The notes beneath the pieces were generated by a model. The model was not told the DNA's origin, did not search any database, and worked only from the letters and a program-made list of their open reading frames with translations. From contig NZ_JASISQ010000005.1 of the NCBI RefSeq assembly GCF_030063205.1, positions 124,001 to 188,000 of the forward strand: 64,000 bases of DNA. Reading direction: 5' to 3'. The stretch comes from Arthrobacter antibioticus. GTDB lineage: Bacteria > Actinomycetota > Actinomycetes > Actinomycetales > Micrococcaceae. This document shows, piece after piece, positions 19,422 through 30,287 of this stretch. Numbering within the stretch: the stretch's first letter is position 1; every line of letters begins with the position of its first letter. Both the position numbers and the translations under genes were made by a program.

Positions 19422-20684
19422 ATGACTACTGAACATCGCAGCAATGTGTCCATGAATCCTGACTCGGTGGCTGTGCATGGGGGTCGGGAGGATCTGCAGG
19501 AATTGGGCGTTCACGCCCTCCCCTTAGATTTATCCACCACCTACCCACTGCCGGATATTGAGCATGGAGGCGATTCCTACGAATCCATGGCGCTTGGCGG
19601 ACACCCTTTGCCCGAGGGAGGTGCGGTGTACGCCCGCCTATGGAACCCCACTGTTGCCCGGTTCGAATCTGGACTTGCGCAGATGGAAAAGGCTGAAGCC
19701 GCAGTTGCCTTTGCCTCGGGCATGGCAGCAATGACAGCCGCCATTCTGGCCGCTAAAGACAGCCCTAAGGTGACTGCGAATCCAACACTTCGCCCCCACG
19801 TGGTTGCCGTGCGCCCACTGTACGGTGGCACCGACCATCTCCTGGCTTCCGGATTGTTGGGCGTAGATGCCACGTTCTGTGCGGAAAATGACGTGGCCGG
19901 CGCCGTACGGGAGGAAACCGTCCTGATTGTGCTGGAAACACCTGCCAACCCGACTCTTGAGCTTGTTGATATTAGAAATATCGTGGCGCAAGCCGGGAGC
20001 GTTCCCGTCCTTGTCGATAACACCTTTGCCACGCCAGTGTTGCAAAATCCCATCACTCTTGGTGCTTCCATGTCGCTGCACAGCGCAACAAAATATATTG
20101 GTGGACATGGCGACGCAGTGGGTGGTGTCATTGCCTGTAGTGAGCAAACGGCCCAATCACTACGCCGTGTTCGGGCCATCACCGGGGCCATCTTGCATCC
20201 CCTGGGCGCTTACCTGCTGCACCGGGGACTTGCCACGCTTCCAGTCCGGATGCGTGGACAGCAGGAAAGTGCCTTCCGGATCGCCGAGTGGCTCCACAGC
20301 CATCCAGGCGTGGAGAAAGTCCATTACCCGGGTAACGATGGTGACCCGCTGGGCTTGTTGGAGCGCCAGATGCACGGAACCGGTGCCATGGTCTCGATCA
20401 GCCTGACCGGCGGTTTTGAGGCGGCCATGCGACTCACCTCGGGAGTGCGCATGTTCACGCATGCTGTCTCGCTGGGCGGCGTCGACTCCCTTATTCAGCA
20501 CCCGGCCGCGCTCACTCACAGGCCGGTTGCACCCGAGGCGCGTCCCTTGCCCAACCTGGTGCGTCTCTCTATTGGGCTCGAGTGCGTTGAGGACCTGATC
20601 AAGGATCTAGAGCAGGCACTGGCCCCGGTTTCCGCCGGCGGTGACCAGCGTGCTGATCACAAGGTTGGCGCAGCTATTCACTAG
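19422..20684 (+). CDS. Trans-sulfuration PLP enzyme (cystathionine gamma-synthase / methionine gamma-lyase type)
   Basis: A 420-residue Cys/Met-metabolism PLP enzyme. YARLWNPTV and FASGMAAMTA belong to the cofactor and substrate sites, and the Schiff-base Lys is in SATKYIGGHGD. The family includes synthases and lyases that cannot be told apart by eye; the divergent Lrp regulator favours an amino-acid-inducible catabolic lyase (inference). ATG at 19422 has a weak ribosome site, and a second ATG at 19452 is possible. The longer frame to 19248 would run through the Lrp gene. It overlaps the convergent GH76 gene by 11 bp. Confidence 0.88.
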   Translation: MTTEHRSNVSMNPDSVAVHGGREDLQELGVHALPLDLSTTYPLPDIEHGGDSYESMALGGHPLPEGGAVYARLWNPTVARFESGLAQMEKAEAAVAFASGMAAMTAAILAAKDSPKVTANPTLRPHVVAVRPLYGGTDHLLASGLLGVDATFCAENDVAGAVREETVLIVLETPANPTLELVDIRNIVAQAGSVPVLVDNTFATPVLQNPITLGASMSLHSATKYIGGHGDAVGGVIACSEQTAQSLRRVRAITGAILHPLGAYLLHRGLATLPVRMRGQQESAFRIAEWLHSHPGVEKVHYPGNDGDPLGLLERQMHGTGAMVSISLTGGFEAAMRLTSGVRMFTHAVSLGGVDSLIQHPAALTHRPVAPEARPLPNLVRLSIGLECVEDLIKDLEQALAPVSAGGDQRADHKVGAAIH

Positions 20685-21750
20685 CGGCAGCGGCTGAGAG
20701 TATGCTCCAGCGTTGGACTGCCGCGGAAAGCTGCAGAGGGGTCTGCCCACGAACTTTAGCCGCGGTCTCTTGGATAAGGTTCGACGCCGTTTCACGGGTC
20801 AGCGCCGGAAGCCTTTCCTCCCGCGCGGCAAGGGCCAGGTAGCGGCAGAGTATGCCGGTAAAGAGGCTGCCATCACCGCCTGGTTCCAGGCGCAGGCCCT
20901 GGCCCGGGGTGCTGAGCTGGTCTCGGATACAGTCAACCAGGTTTGCTGCCCGTGCCAAATGTTGTGGACGCCCAAGCTCCAAGAGGACAGCCAACACGGG
21001 ACCCTGGTTATAGGTGTAGATGGTGTGTTCAACGTCGCGACCAGTGGCGGAGGGGTGAATGCCGTCAACATACAGCCCTGTTACCGGATCAAAGAGCTCA
21101 TGGCGCAGCCAGTCAAGGATGGACTCGGCCAGGTCTTGCTCCCGCGCGCGGATAAAATGGAGGGCGGCGGGACCGTTGGCAGGCGTATTTTTGAAATCTC
21201 GCTTGCGGGACCAGTAAATGCCTCCGCCAAGGACTGTGTCGTGGGCGTTGTGAAGTTGCTTAGTCAGGGACTTTATTGCGTAAATAGCGAGCCGAGAAGG
21301 GCGGGCTGTCAGGCGCAGTGAGAGTTCGTTGAGCCGGTGCGCAGCGAGGGCCAACCACGCCATGTCGTCATAGAAATAGTTGGGGAAACGGCCGAAGTTT
21401 CTGATCATGATTCCGCGCAGCAATTGTTGCCCGCGGTGAAGTTCACCCTTGGCGGCAGCTCTGTTGCCAGCATTCAACGTCAAAAAACCGGTGTCAACAA
21501 TGGCGTCCAGATATTGTGCCTGCCACCAGTAGTGCCATTCGGACCATGGGGTTTGGCGTAGTAGACACGTGCTGGGTTTGAGGTGTGGGTCTTGCCTCGC
21601 TGCGGAGGTCAACGCGCCAATCCAGGTTCCGGGCAGGCCCATCAAAGGATGGCCGAAGCGTGCATTCACATCGGCTGCCGCGTGCGCTGCCAGTGCCGCC
21701 CATTCCCCAGGCAGGGGAAGCCCAGCGGCGTGGTTGAAGTTCCCTGTCAT
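20674..21750 (-). CDS. GH76-family protein, cytosolic
   Basis: A 358-residue (alpha/alpha)6-barrel protein with the family-76 catalytic Asp pair in FPNYFYDDMAWLALA and the conserved YTYNQGP. GH76 enzymes cleave alpha-1,6-mannan. There is no signal peptide, unlike fungal and many bacterial relatives, so the substrate must be intracellular or the activity different. The N-terminal 40 residues are weakly conserved. Confidence 0.8.
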   Translation of the reverse strand: MTGNFNHAAGLPLPGEWAALAAHAAADVNARFGHPLMGLPGTWIGALTSAARQDPHLKPSTCLLRQTPWSEWHYWWQAQYLDAIVDTGFLTLNAGNRAAAKGELHRGQQLLRGIMIRNFGRFPNYFYDDMAWLALAAHRLNELSLRLTARPSRLAIYAIKSLTKQLHNAHDTVLGGGIYWSRKRDFKNTPANGPAALHFIRAREQDLAESILDWLRHELFDPVTGLYVDGIHPSATGRDVEHTIYTYNQGPVLAVLLELGRPQHLARAANLVDCIRDQLSTPGQGLRLEPGGDGSLFTGILCRYLALAAREERLPALTRETASNLIQETAAKVRGQTPLQLSAAVQRWSILSAAAASE

Positions 21751-21784
21751 GGAACCAAGCGTACTGGCGCGGTACCGTCATCAA

Positions 21785-21829
21785 ACGCTCGCTCACTTCA
21801 GGTCGGCTTTTTTTGAACGCTCCTTCAGC
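21785..21829. repeat. 45-bp dispersed element, copy 1
   Basis: ACGCTCGCTCACT (21785-21797), an 18-bp spacer, then AACGCTCCTTCAGC (21816-21829). The same two blocks with the same 18-bp spacing recur at 43594-43638. It lies between the divergent GH76 and SDR genes. Confidence 0.75.
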
Positions 21830-21918
21830 TGTTCTGCGCCGAACAGCAGATTTCGGTTAGTATTCATTAACGCAACTTCCACGCCCGGTACCGGGTCAAA
21901 CCTCAACGAGGAGGAACC

Positions 21919-22698
21919 ATGGAAATTTCAAACAATGGCACCGTCGCACTGATTACAGGCGGTGCATCAGGTCTTGGCGCGGCAACGGCTAAGCGCCTAC
22001 ATGCTGCCGGGGCTGCCGTGGTACTTGTTGATCTGCCAAACTCAAGCGGCGCCGATCTGGCAGCAGAGCTTGGAGATCGAGCCATTTTTGTTCCCGCCGA
22101 TGTAACCCGCGAAGACCAGGTGCGCACAGCAGTTGCGGCCGCCGCGGAGCTGGGCACGCTGCGGATAGTGGTGAACTGCGCCGGTGTTGCCACTCCCGGG
22201 AAGGTTCTGGGACGGGACGGAGTGCTTCCGCTAGAGCAGTTCAGCCGAGTAGTGCAGATCAACCTGATTGGGACGTTTAACGTTGTCAGGCTTTGCGCCG
22301 AGGCCATGGCTGCGGCTGAACCGTTGGCCGGTGAATTTGGTCCCGAGCGCGGTGTCATCGTCAACACTGCCTCCGTCGCCGCATTTGACGGACAGATTGG
22401 CCAGCCTGCCTACGCCGCATCCAAGGGTGCCGTGGCAGCAATGACCCTGCCGTTGGCCCGCGAGCTGGCACGGTCATTGGTGCGCGTGGTGAGCATTGCG
22501 CCGGGTATTTTTGAAACGCCTATGCTGGCCGGCCTCCCGCAAGCCGCGCAGGATTCGCTGGGCCAGCAAGTCCCGCACCCTTCACGGTTGGGAAAACCCG
22601 CCGAATATGCGGCTCTCGTTGAGCACGTTGTTGCCAACGCCATGCTCAATGGTGAGACCATCAGGCTTGACGGCGCCATCCGGATGTCGCCGAAGTGA
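21919..22698 (+). CDS. Short-chain dehydrogenase (3-hydroxyacyl-CoA dehydrogenase II-like)
   Basis: A 259-residue SDR: GGASGLG cofactor motif at 14-20, NCAG, and the Ser...Tyr-x3-Lys catalytic set in [10 protein letters not shown] and PAYAASKGA. The sequence most resembles type-2 3-hydroxyacyl-CoA dehydrogenases (HSD10-like). AGGAGGAACC precedes the ATG. The next gene, an acyl-CoA dehydrogenase, overlaps its stop, consistent with a beta-oxidation-like pathway. Confidence 0.88.
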   Translation: MEISNNGTVALITGGASGLGAATAKRLHAAGAAVVLVDLPNSSGADLAAELGDRAIFVPADVTREDQVRTAVAAAAELGTLRIVVNCAGVATPGKVLGRDGVLPLEQFSRVVQINLIGTFNVVRLCAEAMAAAEPLAGEFGPERGVIVNTASVAAFDGQIGQPAYAASKGAVAAMTLPLARELARSLVRVVSIAPGIFETPMLAGLPQAAQDSLGQQVPHPSRLGKPAEYAALVEHVVANAMLNGETIRLDGAIRMSPK

Positions 22699-23900
22699 GC
22701 AAAATCCACAGCACGATTCCCGAAGCCGACTTTTACGATTTTGAAGCGCTGCTGAGCGCTGCAGAAAAGACAAAGTTGGCGCAGCTGCGCGAATTTCTCG
22801 CTAAAGAGGTTGCCCCTTACTGCATCGATTGGTGGAATGAGGCCGAGTTCCCGGCGCACATTTTGCCCAAGATCGCGGCACTGGATCTGGCCACGCCGGA
22901 CCGGCGCGGCTATAGCCATTTGTTCACCGGTTTGGTGGTGGCCGAAATGACGCGAGTGGACACTTCGCTGGCAACTTTTTTCCTTGTCCACCACGACCTA
23001 TTTGTGCAAGCGCTCATTGACTTCGGTTCCATGGAGCAAAGGGAGCGGCTGCTGCCAGATGCCCTCTCGTTGCGCAGCACCGGCGCTTTTGCGCTGACCG
23101 AACCGGATCACGGCAGCGACGTGGCCGGCGGAATGGCGACCACGGCTTCGCAAGTTACCGACGACGACGGCACGCACTGGGTGTTGAACGGCGCCAAGCG
23201 CTGGATTGGCAATGGGACGTTCTGCGACAGGATGCTGTTGTGGGCCAAAGAAACTGAAACAGGAAAAGTTCGTGGCTTCTTCTTGGACGCCACCGCACCA
23301 GGAGTTTCTCGGGTAAAGATCGAGAACAAGATTGCGCTACGAACAGTCCAAAACGCGCATATCACTTTGACTGATGTGCGGGTTGAGGAATGCGATCGTA
23401 TTTCTACTGTTGATTCCTTCGAAGACACCAACCGGCTGCTGCTGGGCTCACGCGTCTCAGTGGCATGGCAGGCGGTGGGACAGCAATTGGCCGCTTTTGA
23501 TGTTGCCCGAGCGTATGCCCTGGAGCGGGAACAGTTTGGCCGGCCCATTGCAGCGTTCCAGATGATCCAGTCACAATTAGTGACAATGCTGGGAAACGCC
23601 ACCTCGTCCATGGCAATGATGGTGCGTATTGCGGGGCTGCAAGACACGGCGGGGGCTACGGATGGACCCTTGCTTCCATCCATGGCACAAGTAGCGCTGG
23701 CAAAAGCGCACACCACGGCTGCTATGCGCGAAACCGTAGGGCTTGGCCGGTCAATACTGGGTGGCAACGGCATTGTCAGCGATTACGGTATGGCCAAGAT
23801 TTTCGCAGATGCCGAAGCGATTTACACCTACGAAGGTTCCCACGAGATCAACACGCTCATTGCCGGCCGCGCAATCACAGGGGTCTCGGCGATCGTCTAG
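22695..23900 (+). CDS. Acyl-CoA dehydrogenase (glutaryl-CoA dehydrogenase-like)
   Basis: A 401-residue FAD flavoprotein. [13 protein letters not shown] is the substrate/FAD motif, and the C-terminal [18 protein letters not shown] carries the catalytic Glu in the position seen in glutaryl-CoA dehydrogenases (YEGTHDIH...). It oxidises an acyl-CoA in the cytosol. GTG start overlaps the SDR stop by 4 bp. Confidence 0.88.
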   Translation: MSKIHSTIPEADFYDFEALLSAAEKTKLAQLREFLAKEVAPYCIDWWNEAEFPAHILPKIAALDLATPDRRGYSHLFTGLVVAEMTRVDTSLATFFLVHHDLFVQALIDFGSMEQRERLLPDALSLRSTGAFALTEPDHGSDVAGGMATTASQVTDDDGTHWVLNGAKRWIGNGTFCDRMLLWAKETETGKVRGFFLDATAPGVSRVKIENKIALRTVQNAHITLTDVRVEECDRISTVDSFEDTNRLLLGSRVSVAWQAVGQQLAAFDVARAYALEREQFGRPIAAFQMIQSQLVTMLGNATSSMAMMVRIAGLQDTAGATDGPLLPSMAQVALAKAHTTAAMRETVGLGRSILGGNGIVSDYGMAKIFADAEAIYTYEGSHEINTLIAGRAITGVSAIV

Positions 23901-23976
23901 GGCTGCAACCCCACCTGCCATCGAGTGCCGCCCGCTGTTGGAGCGGGCGAAGATTTTCCATGAAAGAAGGAACGCC

Positions 23977-25662
23977 ATGAGCACCACTGTGAACGCAGCC
24001 TCCACCCCCGCCGCAAGCGTCTCCACAGCAGTGGCCGACGTCATCGCAGAGCGGACAGGGCACCTCTTTGGGCTGTTGGGAAACGGAAACGCCCACCTGA
24101 TCAGCCACCTCACCTCCGCGGGGTTTCCCTTCACCTCTGCCCGTCATGAGGCTGCCACGGTGGCGATGGCGGACTCCTACCACCGTGCCACCGGCAAGGT
24201 GGGTGCCGCGACAACAACGTACGGGGCCGGGTTCACCAACGCCTACACCGCTCTCGCAGAAGCACGGCTGGCCCGCATCCCGTTGGTGTTGGTGACCGGA
24301 GATGCCCCCACAACAGGGCGAAGGGCCTTCGACGTGGACCAGAGCGCGGCATCCGCTGCCGTGGGGGTGACAACGCTGGTGGCCGGACCGGAGAACGCCG
24401 CAGCAATGACGCACAGGGCATTCGATCTGGCAATACAGAGCGTGCAGCCGGTGGTACTGGCTATTCCTTATGACCTCGCCACGGCGCAGCTGAGCGAACA
24501 GGTCACCCTGGCGTCGCTTCCTGAGAAGGCGGCCTGGACCGCTGGCGCTGCTGAACTCGATGAGGTGGCCGCGTTGTTGCGCGGCGCCAAACGACCCCTT
24601 GTCCTGGCCGGGCGGGGCGTGTTGCTGGCTGGTGCGCAGGCGCCGCTTCGTGAACTGGGGGACCGGCTCGGAGCCCTGTTCATGACCTCAGTCATGGCCA
24701 CCAACATCATCGATTCCGCGTGGAACCTCGGCATCGCCGGAGGCTTCACCCGCGACCACCGGCTGGAACTGGCCCAGCAAGCTGATGTGGTGCTGGTGGT
24801 GGGGGCATCACTGAACGCCTTCCAGTCCCGCTACGGCACTTTATTGGCTTCTGCCACCACGGTCATCCGTATCGACAACGAACCAGAGTCCGGGATGGTC
24901 CATGCGCAGGTGACCGATTACTTGCGGGCAGACCTTGAGCCAGCCTTGAGTGCCCTCGTCGAGCGCTTGCCGGTTGTGGAAGAATCCAGCGGCTGGCGCT
25001 CGCAGGTGCCGGAGGTTGCCACCGAGTCCTTCCGTTCTGCTGCACCGGTGGAGAACCCGGCCGAGTTCGGCGTCGACGGCCGCCTGAACCCCCGAGCGGT
25101 TGTCGCTGCCCTCGAGGACATCCTGCCCACGGAGCGCTCGCTGGTCATGGACGGGGGCCATTTCATCGGCTGGGCCCCGATGTACCTCTCCGTACCGGAC
25201 CCGCAGGCCATGATCCTGGTGGGCACTGCCTTTCAGTCCATTGGGCTCGGCTTCGGTTCCGCGGCGGGAGTCTCCGCAGCCCGCCCGGACCGCACCACCG
25301 TTTTTGTCACCGGTGATGGCGGCGGACTCATGGGATTGGCAGACTTCGAAACTTTCCTCCGCGTAACCCGCCGAGGCGTGATCGTGGTGTTGAACGACGC
25401 CGCCTACGGCGCCGAGCTGCATCAATACGCGTCCAAAGGCCTTGACCCTGCCGCGATGCTCATCGATGAAGTCGACTTCGCCGCCGTGGGGCGCGCGTTC
25501 GGAGCCGAAGGAGCCAAGATCGGCACACTGGCTGAGCTTGAAGTCCTTCGTGAATGGTTGGACACGCATGATGAAGGGGTGTTCGTCCTAGATGTGTCCA
25601 TCTCGCAAAAGATCGTGGCCGAATTCATGAGCGCATCGATCAACGCTGGCAAAAAGTCCTAA
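23977..25662 (+). CDS. Thiamine-diphosphate enzyme (acetolactate-synthase-like)
   Basis: A 561-residue ThDP enzyme with three domains. The catalytic Glu is in SARHEAATVAMA, and the cofactor motif runs from GDGGG (VTGDGGG) to the Asn in VVLNDAAYG. Related enzymes are acetolactate synthases, benzoylformate and indolepyruvate decarboxylases, and oxalyl/2-hydroxyacyl-CoA lyases. The SDR and acyl-CoA dehydrogenase upstream make a C-C lyase or ligase in a degradative route plausible. ATG at 23977 follows AAGAAGG; the frame open to 23743 lies inside the previous gene. Confidence 0.85.
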   Translation: MSTTVNAASTPAASVSTAVADVIAERTGHLFGLLGNGNAHLISHLTSAGFPFTSARHEAATVAMADSYHRATGKVGAATTTYGAGFTNAYTALAEARLARIPLVLVTGDAPTTGRRAFDVDQSAASAAVGVTTLVAGPENAAAMTHRAFDLAIQSVQPVVLAIPYDLATAQLSEQVTLASLPEKAAWTAGAAELDEVAALLRGAKRPLVLAGRGVLLAGAQAPLRELGDRLGALFMTSVMATNIIDSAWNLGIAGGFTRDHRLELAQQADVVLVVGASLNAFQSRYGTLLASATTVIRIDNEPESGMVHAQVTDYLRADLEPALSALVERLPVVEESSGWRSQVPEVATESFRSAAPVENPAEFGVDGRLNPRAVVAALEDILPTERSLVMDGGHFIGWAPMYLSVPDPQAMILVGTAFQSIGLGFGSAAGVSAARPDRTTVFVTGDGGGLMGLADFETFLRVTRRGVIVVLNDAAYGAELHQYASKGLDPAAMLIDEVDFAAVGRAFGAEGAKIGTLAELEVLREWLDTHDEGVFVLDVSISQKIVAEFMSASINAGKKS

Positions 25663-25799
25663 GGTCACAGCTTCGTGGGAGGAAGATGGAGACATGTATG
25701 AGCCCCATCAATTGAAGGGGTCGGCTACGGGCAAGTTTCAAGACAGCAGGAGTGCCGCGACGACCAAGAGCCATCAAATCCGAGCCGACGGCGTGAGAG

Positions 25800-26606
25800 T
25801 TATTTCCGCGGGTTGCGCTCTCCGGCTTCGATTGCCACCGGCAAAGTGTTCCCGGCTGAGGGCGAGGGGCACGTACCAAAGTCGCTAAAAGCACTGGGGT
25901 AGTTGATGGCACGGTTGAAATCCACCACAACCGTGCCGTCAGGACGCGGCTTGGTCAGTTCAACTCTGCGCCACGGCGCTGTTGAAACGTTGTTGCTGGC
26001 ATCGTGAAAGTTCACCAGAAGAGAGCCAAGATCACCTTCCTCGGCCGCCAAACTATACCGGCTGCCGCCCAATTCAAAGCAGACGTCCCCCACCAGCACT
26101 GCCTGTCCGGGGACTTGCGGGTTGGCCGTTTTGATAGTTTCACCCCGGGGCTGGGCGTAGCGCTCGAAGTTGCCGCTGAGAACAAAGTCATGGTTGTAAT
26201 CAAACACCGGGACGCCGGTGAAGTTTTGCATCAAGGGTGCCTGCGAGTCGCGGGTTCGGATCATATAACGGTTGGCGCGCATACCCAGTTCAACAACCAC
26301 GGTTCCGGCAGCAACCCACATCACTGATTGCTCGTCAACTAGTTCAACCGTGATGGTGCCAACCACTGGCTCTCCGCTTTTCGCCAGCGTAAGGTGATCG
26401 TCCGCGCTGGCGGTCAGTGACGCCGTCGTGCCTGAATAACTCCACAGGCCGGGTACGCCCAAGAGCGGGGAGGGAACCTGGGGAAGCCACTGTAGCGAGG
26501 TGAGCGTGAGCCAGCCGTGCTGCACGGCGAGCGAGTTGTCGCGGCCGGTGCGGAAGCGTTCCCACCGCTGGGTAAGGCGATCGAGTTCTGCGGTGTTTAT
26601 ACTCAT
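25800..26606 (-). CDS. DUF1684-family protein
   Basis: A 268-residue protein ending in the family signature DFNRAINYPSAFSDFGTCP followed by NTLPVAIEAGE. Structure-unknown role; cytosolic. ATG at 26606 follows TAGGAGCGCC; the frame continues to 26690 without a better start. The 137 bp between it and the ThDP gene show nothing notable. Confidence 0.85.
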   Translation of the reverse strand: MSINTAELDRLTQRWERFRTGRDNSLAVQHGWLTLTSLQWLPQVPSPLLGVPGLWSYSGTTASLTASADDHLTLAKSGEPVVGTITVELVDEQSVMWVAAGTVVVELGMRANRYMIRTRDSQAPLMQNFTGVPVFDYNHDFVLSGNFERYAQPRGETIKTANPQVPGQAVLVGDVCFELGGSRYSLAAEEGDLGSLLVNFHDASNNVSTAPWRRVELTKPRPDGTVVVDFNRAINYPSAFSDFGTCPSPSAGNTLPVAIEAGERNPRK

Positions 26607-26711
26607 GGCGCTCCTATCGAAACAGTGTGGGTTCTCCACTCTAGGCACAACGACTGCGCCGGCAGCGATATTCCGGCGGCACGGGGGCATCCGGGGTGAA
26701 AGAATGGGGCC

Positions 26712-27290
26712 ATGGCAACAGATTCAACGAACCCCACAGACTCAACGAACGCTTCGTTGAACAAGGACATGACACGTTTTCCGCTCGGTGCCGCCACCGC
26801 GTTGGAGGATGAGCGCACGCAGCTAACGTTGGTGCGGCACTATCAGGTTGCCCCTGAGGTACTGTGGTCCATGTTCACGGACCCGGAGAAAACCATTATG
26901 TGGTGGGCGAAGGTTCGGGGCAGTATCAAAACCGGTTCATCCTTTGATTTGAAATGGCTCAATGTCAAAGATGAAGGACACGGCATTGAGACCGACTGGT
27001 GGTACGGGCGCGTTATTGAAGCTGATGAGCCGCGAGTACTTGAAATCTCCAATTCCATGCACGGGCGTATCCGGCTGGAGCTGACTGACACCGAGCAGGG
27101 CACGCAGCTGGTGTTTAGCAATGCTGTGGAAGTTCCCGTTGAAATAGCGTTGATGTCGCTGGCCGGCTGGCACGTCCACCTTGACCATCTGCAGGAAGCA
27201 CTGGATGGCAAAAGTATTCACTGGCAGCACTGGTGGGATGACTTTTACCCGTGCTGGGAACGCGTTCACGCCCTATACACCGCAGTCTGA
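26712..27290 (+). CDS. SRPBCC (AHSA1-like) protein
   Basis: A 192-residue protein with the AHSA1/START pattern (VRHYQVAPEVLWSMFTDPEKT, later LAGWHVHLDHLQEAL). A Thr/Asn/Ser-rich 20-residue N-terminal tail precedes the fold. Ligand unknown. Confidence 0.8.
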   Translation: MATDSTNPTDSTNASLNKDMTRFPLGAATALEDERTQLTLVRHYQVAPEVLWSMFTDPEKTIMWWAKVRGSIKTGSSFDLKWLNVKDEGHGIETDWWYGRVIEADEPRVLEISNSMHGRIRLELTDTEQGTQLVFSNAVEVPVEIALMSLAGWHVHLDHLQEALDGKSIHWQHWWDDFYPCWERVHALYTAV

Positions 27291-27450
27291 GCGCGCAGAG
27301 TCTCTGTCGCGCAGATCCTCACTATCTGAGACAGACTGGCATCGTTCAACGAACCCCACGTAGTATCCAAGCGGCCCTATTCTTGGGTCCCAACGTATTC
27401 AACGCCGCATACGAGCACCCCAGAATCATAGACCGTAAGGACGCTGACTC

Positions 27451-30270
27451 ATGAGCTCAGATTTGCAACCAAACCCGCAGGGCACCGCACAGGGTGCCGA
27501 GCCGGACACTGACCTTCGCCGCGATGTCCGCCGCGTGAGCACTTTGCTGGGTGAATCCCTGGTTCGCCAGCATGGCCCCGAACTGTTGGCGATGGTGGAG
27601 CAGGTTCGCCTGCTGACAAAGGAATCCAAAGAGGCTGCGCGTGGGGAATCCGGCACGGGCCCCTGGAGCGCAAACGACGTCGCGGAGCAGGTCCGTGAGG
27701 TCCTCTCCTCCCTACCGCTGGAGCAGGCAACAGACCTGGTTCGGGCCTTTGCGTTTTACTTCCACCTGGCCAACGCTGCGGAGCAGGTTCACCGTGTTCG
27801 GAGTCTGCGCAGCCGTAGCGAAAAGGACGGCTGGCTGGCCAAGGCCGTCACCGAAATTGCTGAAAAAGCGGGTGCCGAAACGCTGCAGAAGGTTGTCAAC
27901 GAACTGGACGTGCGGCCCATCTTCACCGCCCACCCCACGGAAGCATCGCGGCGTTCAGTGCTGGATAAGATCCGCAAGCTCTCTGACATCCTTGCCACCG
28001 AATCAGAAGAAGGCAGCACAGCCCGTGCCCGCCAGGACCGTAAACTGGCCGAAATCATCGACCAAATGTGGCAGACGGATGAGTTGCGGAAAGTTCGCCC
28101 CACCCCTATGGATGAGGCCCGCAACGCCATTTACTACCTGCGCAATATTCTCACTGACGCCATGCCGGAGGTGCTGACCGAGCTCAGCGACTTGTTGGGA
28201 GAGCACGGAGTTGCACTGCCCGTGGACGCCGCCCCACTGCGTTTCGGTTCGTGGATTGGTGGCGACCGCGATGGCAACCCCAATGTCACTCCGGAGGTGA
28301 CACGCGAGGTTTTGGTGTTGCAGAACCAGAACGCGGTGAAAATCTCGCTGGTGCTCATCGATGAGCTGTTGAGCGTTCTCTCCAACTCAAGCGCCCTCTA
28401 TGGCGCCGATGCGGCGCTGACCGATTCGATCGCTGTGGATTTGGCGAACCTGCCCCATATTGATCCGCGCGTCCTAGAGCTCAATGCGGATGAGCCGTAC
28501 CGTCTGAAACTCACCTGCATCAAGGCCAAACTGCACAACACGCAAAAGCGTGTGGCCGCTGACGCCTACCATGAGCCCGGCCGCGACTATAGCGCCACTT
28601 CGGAACTCATCGCGGATTTGGAGCTGCTGGAAGTTTCGCTGCGCAATAACTCTGCAGCTTTGGTGGCGGACGGGGCACTGGCTTCAGTGCGCCGGGCCAT
28701 TGCCTCCTTCGGTTTGCACTTGGCAACCTTGGATATCCGTGAGCATGCCGACTACCACCACGACGCCGTCGGCCAGCTCATTGACAGGGTTGGTGAGCTA
28801 AACAAGCCCTACGCAGAGTTTGATCGTGCCGAGCGTATGGCGGTTCTGAGCCGCGAACTTGCCAGTCAGCGTCCGCTTTCAGGGCACCCGATTAAGCTCG
28901 ACGGCGCGGCAAACGGAACCTACGACGTCTTCCGTGTTGTGCGGCGGGCCTTGCGCACGTACGGCCCCGACGTCATTGAAACGTACATTATCTCCATGAC
29001 TCGCGGCGCTGACGACGTGTTGGCCCCCGCGGTACTGGCTCGCGAAGCCGGGTTGGTCCAGCTCACCGGCGAAAACCGTTACGCCAAAATTGGTTTCGCA
29101 CCGCTGTTGGAAACGGTGGATGAGCTGCGCGCATCTGCTGAAATTGTGGACCAGCTGCTCTCCGATCCGGCGTACCGCGAACTTGTTCGCCTGCGCGGGG
29201 ACGTCCAGGAGATCATGCTTGGATACTCAGATTCCAACAAGGAATCCGGCGTGCTGACTTCACAGTGGGAGATCCACAAGACTCAGCGCAAACTCCGCGA
29301 CGTAGCGCTCAAGCACGGCGTGAACGTGCGCATGTTCCACGGCCGTGGCGGCTCCGTTGGCCGCGGTGGCGGACCCACCTATGACGCCATCATGGCCCAG
29401 CCCAATGGCGTCCTTGAAGGCGCCATCAAGTTCACCGAGCAGGGCGAGGTCATCTCCGATAAGTACTCCCTGCCCGAACTTGCCCGGGAAAACCTGGAAC
29501 TTTCCCTGGCTGCTGTCATGCAGGGCTCCGCCTTGCACCAGGCACCGCGTCACTCAGAGGATGATCTGGGCCGCTTCGGAGACATTATGGAAGTCATGTC
29601 CGACGCCGCTTTTGGTACCTACCGCACATTGATTGACCACGAGGACCTGCCGGCCTACTTTCTGGCGTCCACCCCGGTGGAGCAACTCGGAAGTTTGAAC
29701 ATTGGTTCACGGCCGTCCAAACGCCCGGATTCCGGGTCCGGGCTTGGAGGCCTGCGCGCCATCCCGTGGGTATTTGGGTGGACTCAGTCACGTCAGATTG
29801 TGCCGGGTTGGTTCGGTGTTGGCTCGGGTCTGCGCGCAGCACGTGAAGCTGGCCGCGGTGCTGAGCTGAAGGAAATGCTGGATCACTGGCACTTCTTCTC
29901 CTCCACTATCTCCAATGTGGAAATGACGCTGGCCAAGACGGATATGGACATTGCCGCGCACTACGTTCGCACCCTTGTACCTGTTCCGCTGCAGCACCTC
30001 TTTGCCACCATCCGCGCCGAGTTTGACCTCACTGTCGCGGAGCTACAGCTGCTGACAGGGGAGACTGAGCTGCTGGACAACCAGCCCCTGCTCAAACGTT
30101 CACTAAATGTCCGCGATCAGTATCTTGACCCCATCTCCTATCTCCAAGTTGAGCTGCTGCGCCGCGTCCGTGAGGCGGATATTACCAAGTCTGATGTGGA
30201 TGAGCGTCTACAGCGAGCCATGCTGATCACCATCAACGGTGTGGCTGCCGGCTTGCGTAACACCGGCTAA
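27451..30270 (+). CDS. ppc: Phosphoenolpyruvate carboxylase
   Basis: Carboxylates PEP to oxaloacetate to refill the citric acid cycle. At 939 residues it is full length. Catalytic His161 is in [12 protein letters not shown]. The second signature [10 protein letters not shown] and the glycine-rich [14 protein letters not shown] are intact, and the C-terminus ends in the family's RNTG. It is single-gene, with a 160-bp leader and a strong terminator 17 bp after the stop. Confidence 0.97.
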   Translation: MSSDLQPNPQGTAQGAEPDTDLRRDVRRVSTLLGESLVRQHGPELLAMVEQVRLLTKESKEAARGESGTGPWSANDVAEQVREVLSSLPLEQATDLVRAFAFYFHLANAAEQVHRVRSLRSRSEKDGWLAKAVTEIAEKAGAETLQKVVNELDVRPIFTAHPTEASRRSVLDKIRKLSDILATESEEGSTARARQDRKLAEIIDQMWQTDELRKVRPTPMDEARNAIYYLRNILTDAMPEVLTELSDLLGEHGVALPVDAAPLRFGSWIGGDRDGNPNVTPEVTREVLVLQNQNAVKISLVLIDELLSVLSNSSALYGADAALTDSIAVDLANLPHIDPRVLELNADEPYRLKLTCIKAKLHNTQKRVAADAYHEPGRDYSATSELIADLELLEVSLRNNSAALVADGALASVRRAIASFGLHLATLDIREHADYHHDAVGQLIDRVGELNKPYAEFDRAERMAVLSRELASQRPLSGHPIKLDGAANGTYDVFRVVRRALRTYGPDVIETYIISMTRGADDVLAPAVLAREAGLVQLTGENRYAKIGFAPLLETVDELRASAEIVDQLLSDPAYRELVRLRGDVQEIMLGYSDSNKESGVLTSQWEIHKTQRKLRDVALKHGVNVRMFHGRGGSVGRGGGPTYDAIMAQPNGVLEGAIKFTEQGEVISDKYSLPELARENLELSLAAVMQGSALHQAPRHSEDDLGRFGDIMEVMSDAAFGTYRTLIDHEDLPAYFLASTPVEQLGSLNIGSRPSKRPDSGSGLGGLRAIPWVFGWTQSRQIVPGWFGVGSGLRAAREAGRGAELKEMLDHWHFFSSTISNVEMTLAKTDMDIAAHYVRTLVPVPLQHLFATIRAEFDLTVAELQLLTGETELLDNQPLLKRSLNVRDQYLDPISYLQVELLRRVREADITKSDVDERLQRAMLITINGVAAGLRNTG

Positions 30271-30287
30271 ACAACGCTCCCCTATGG

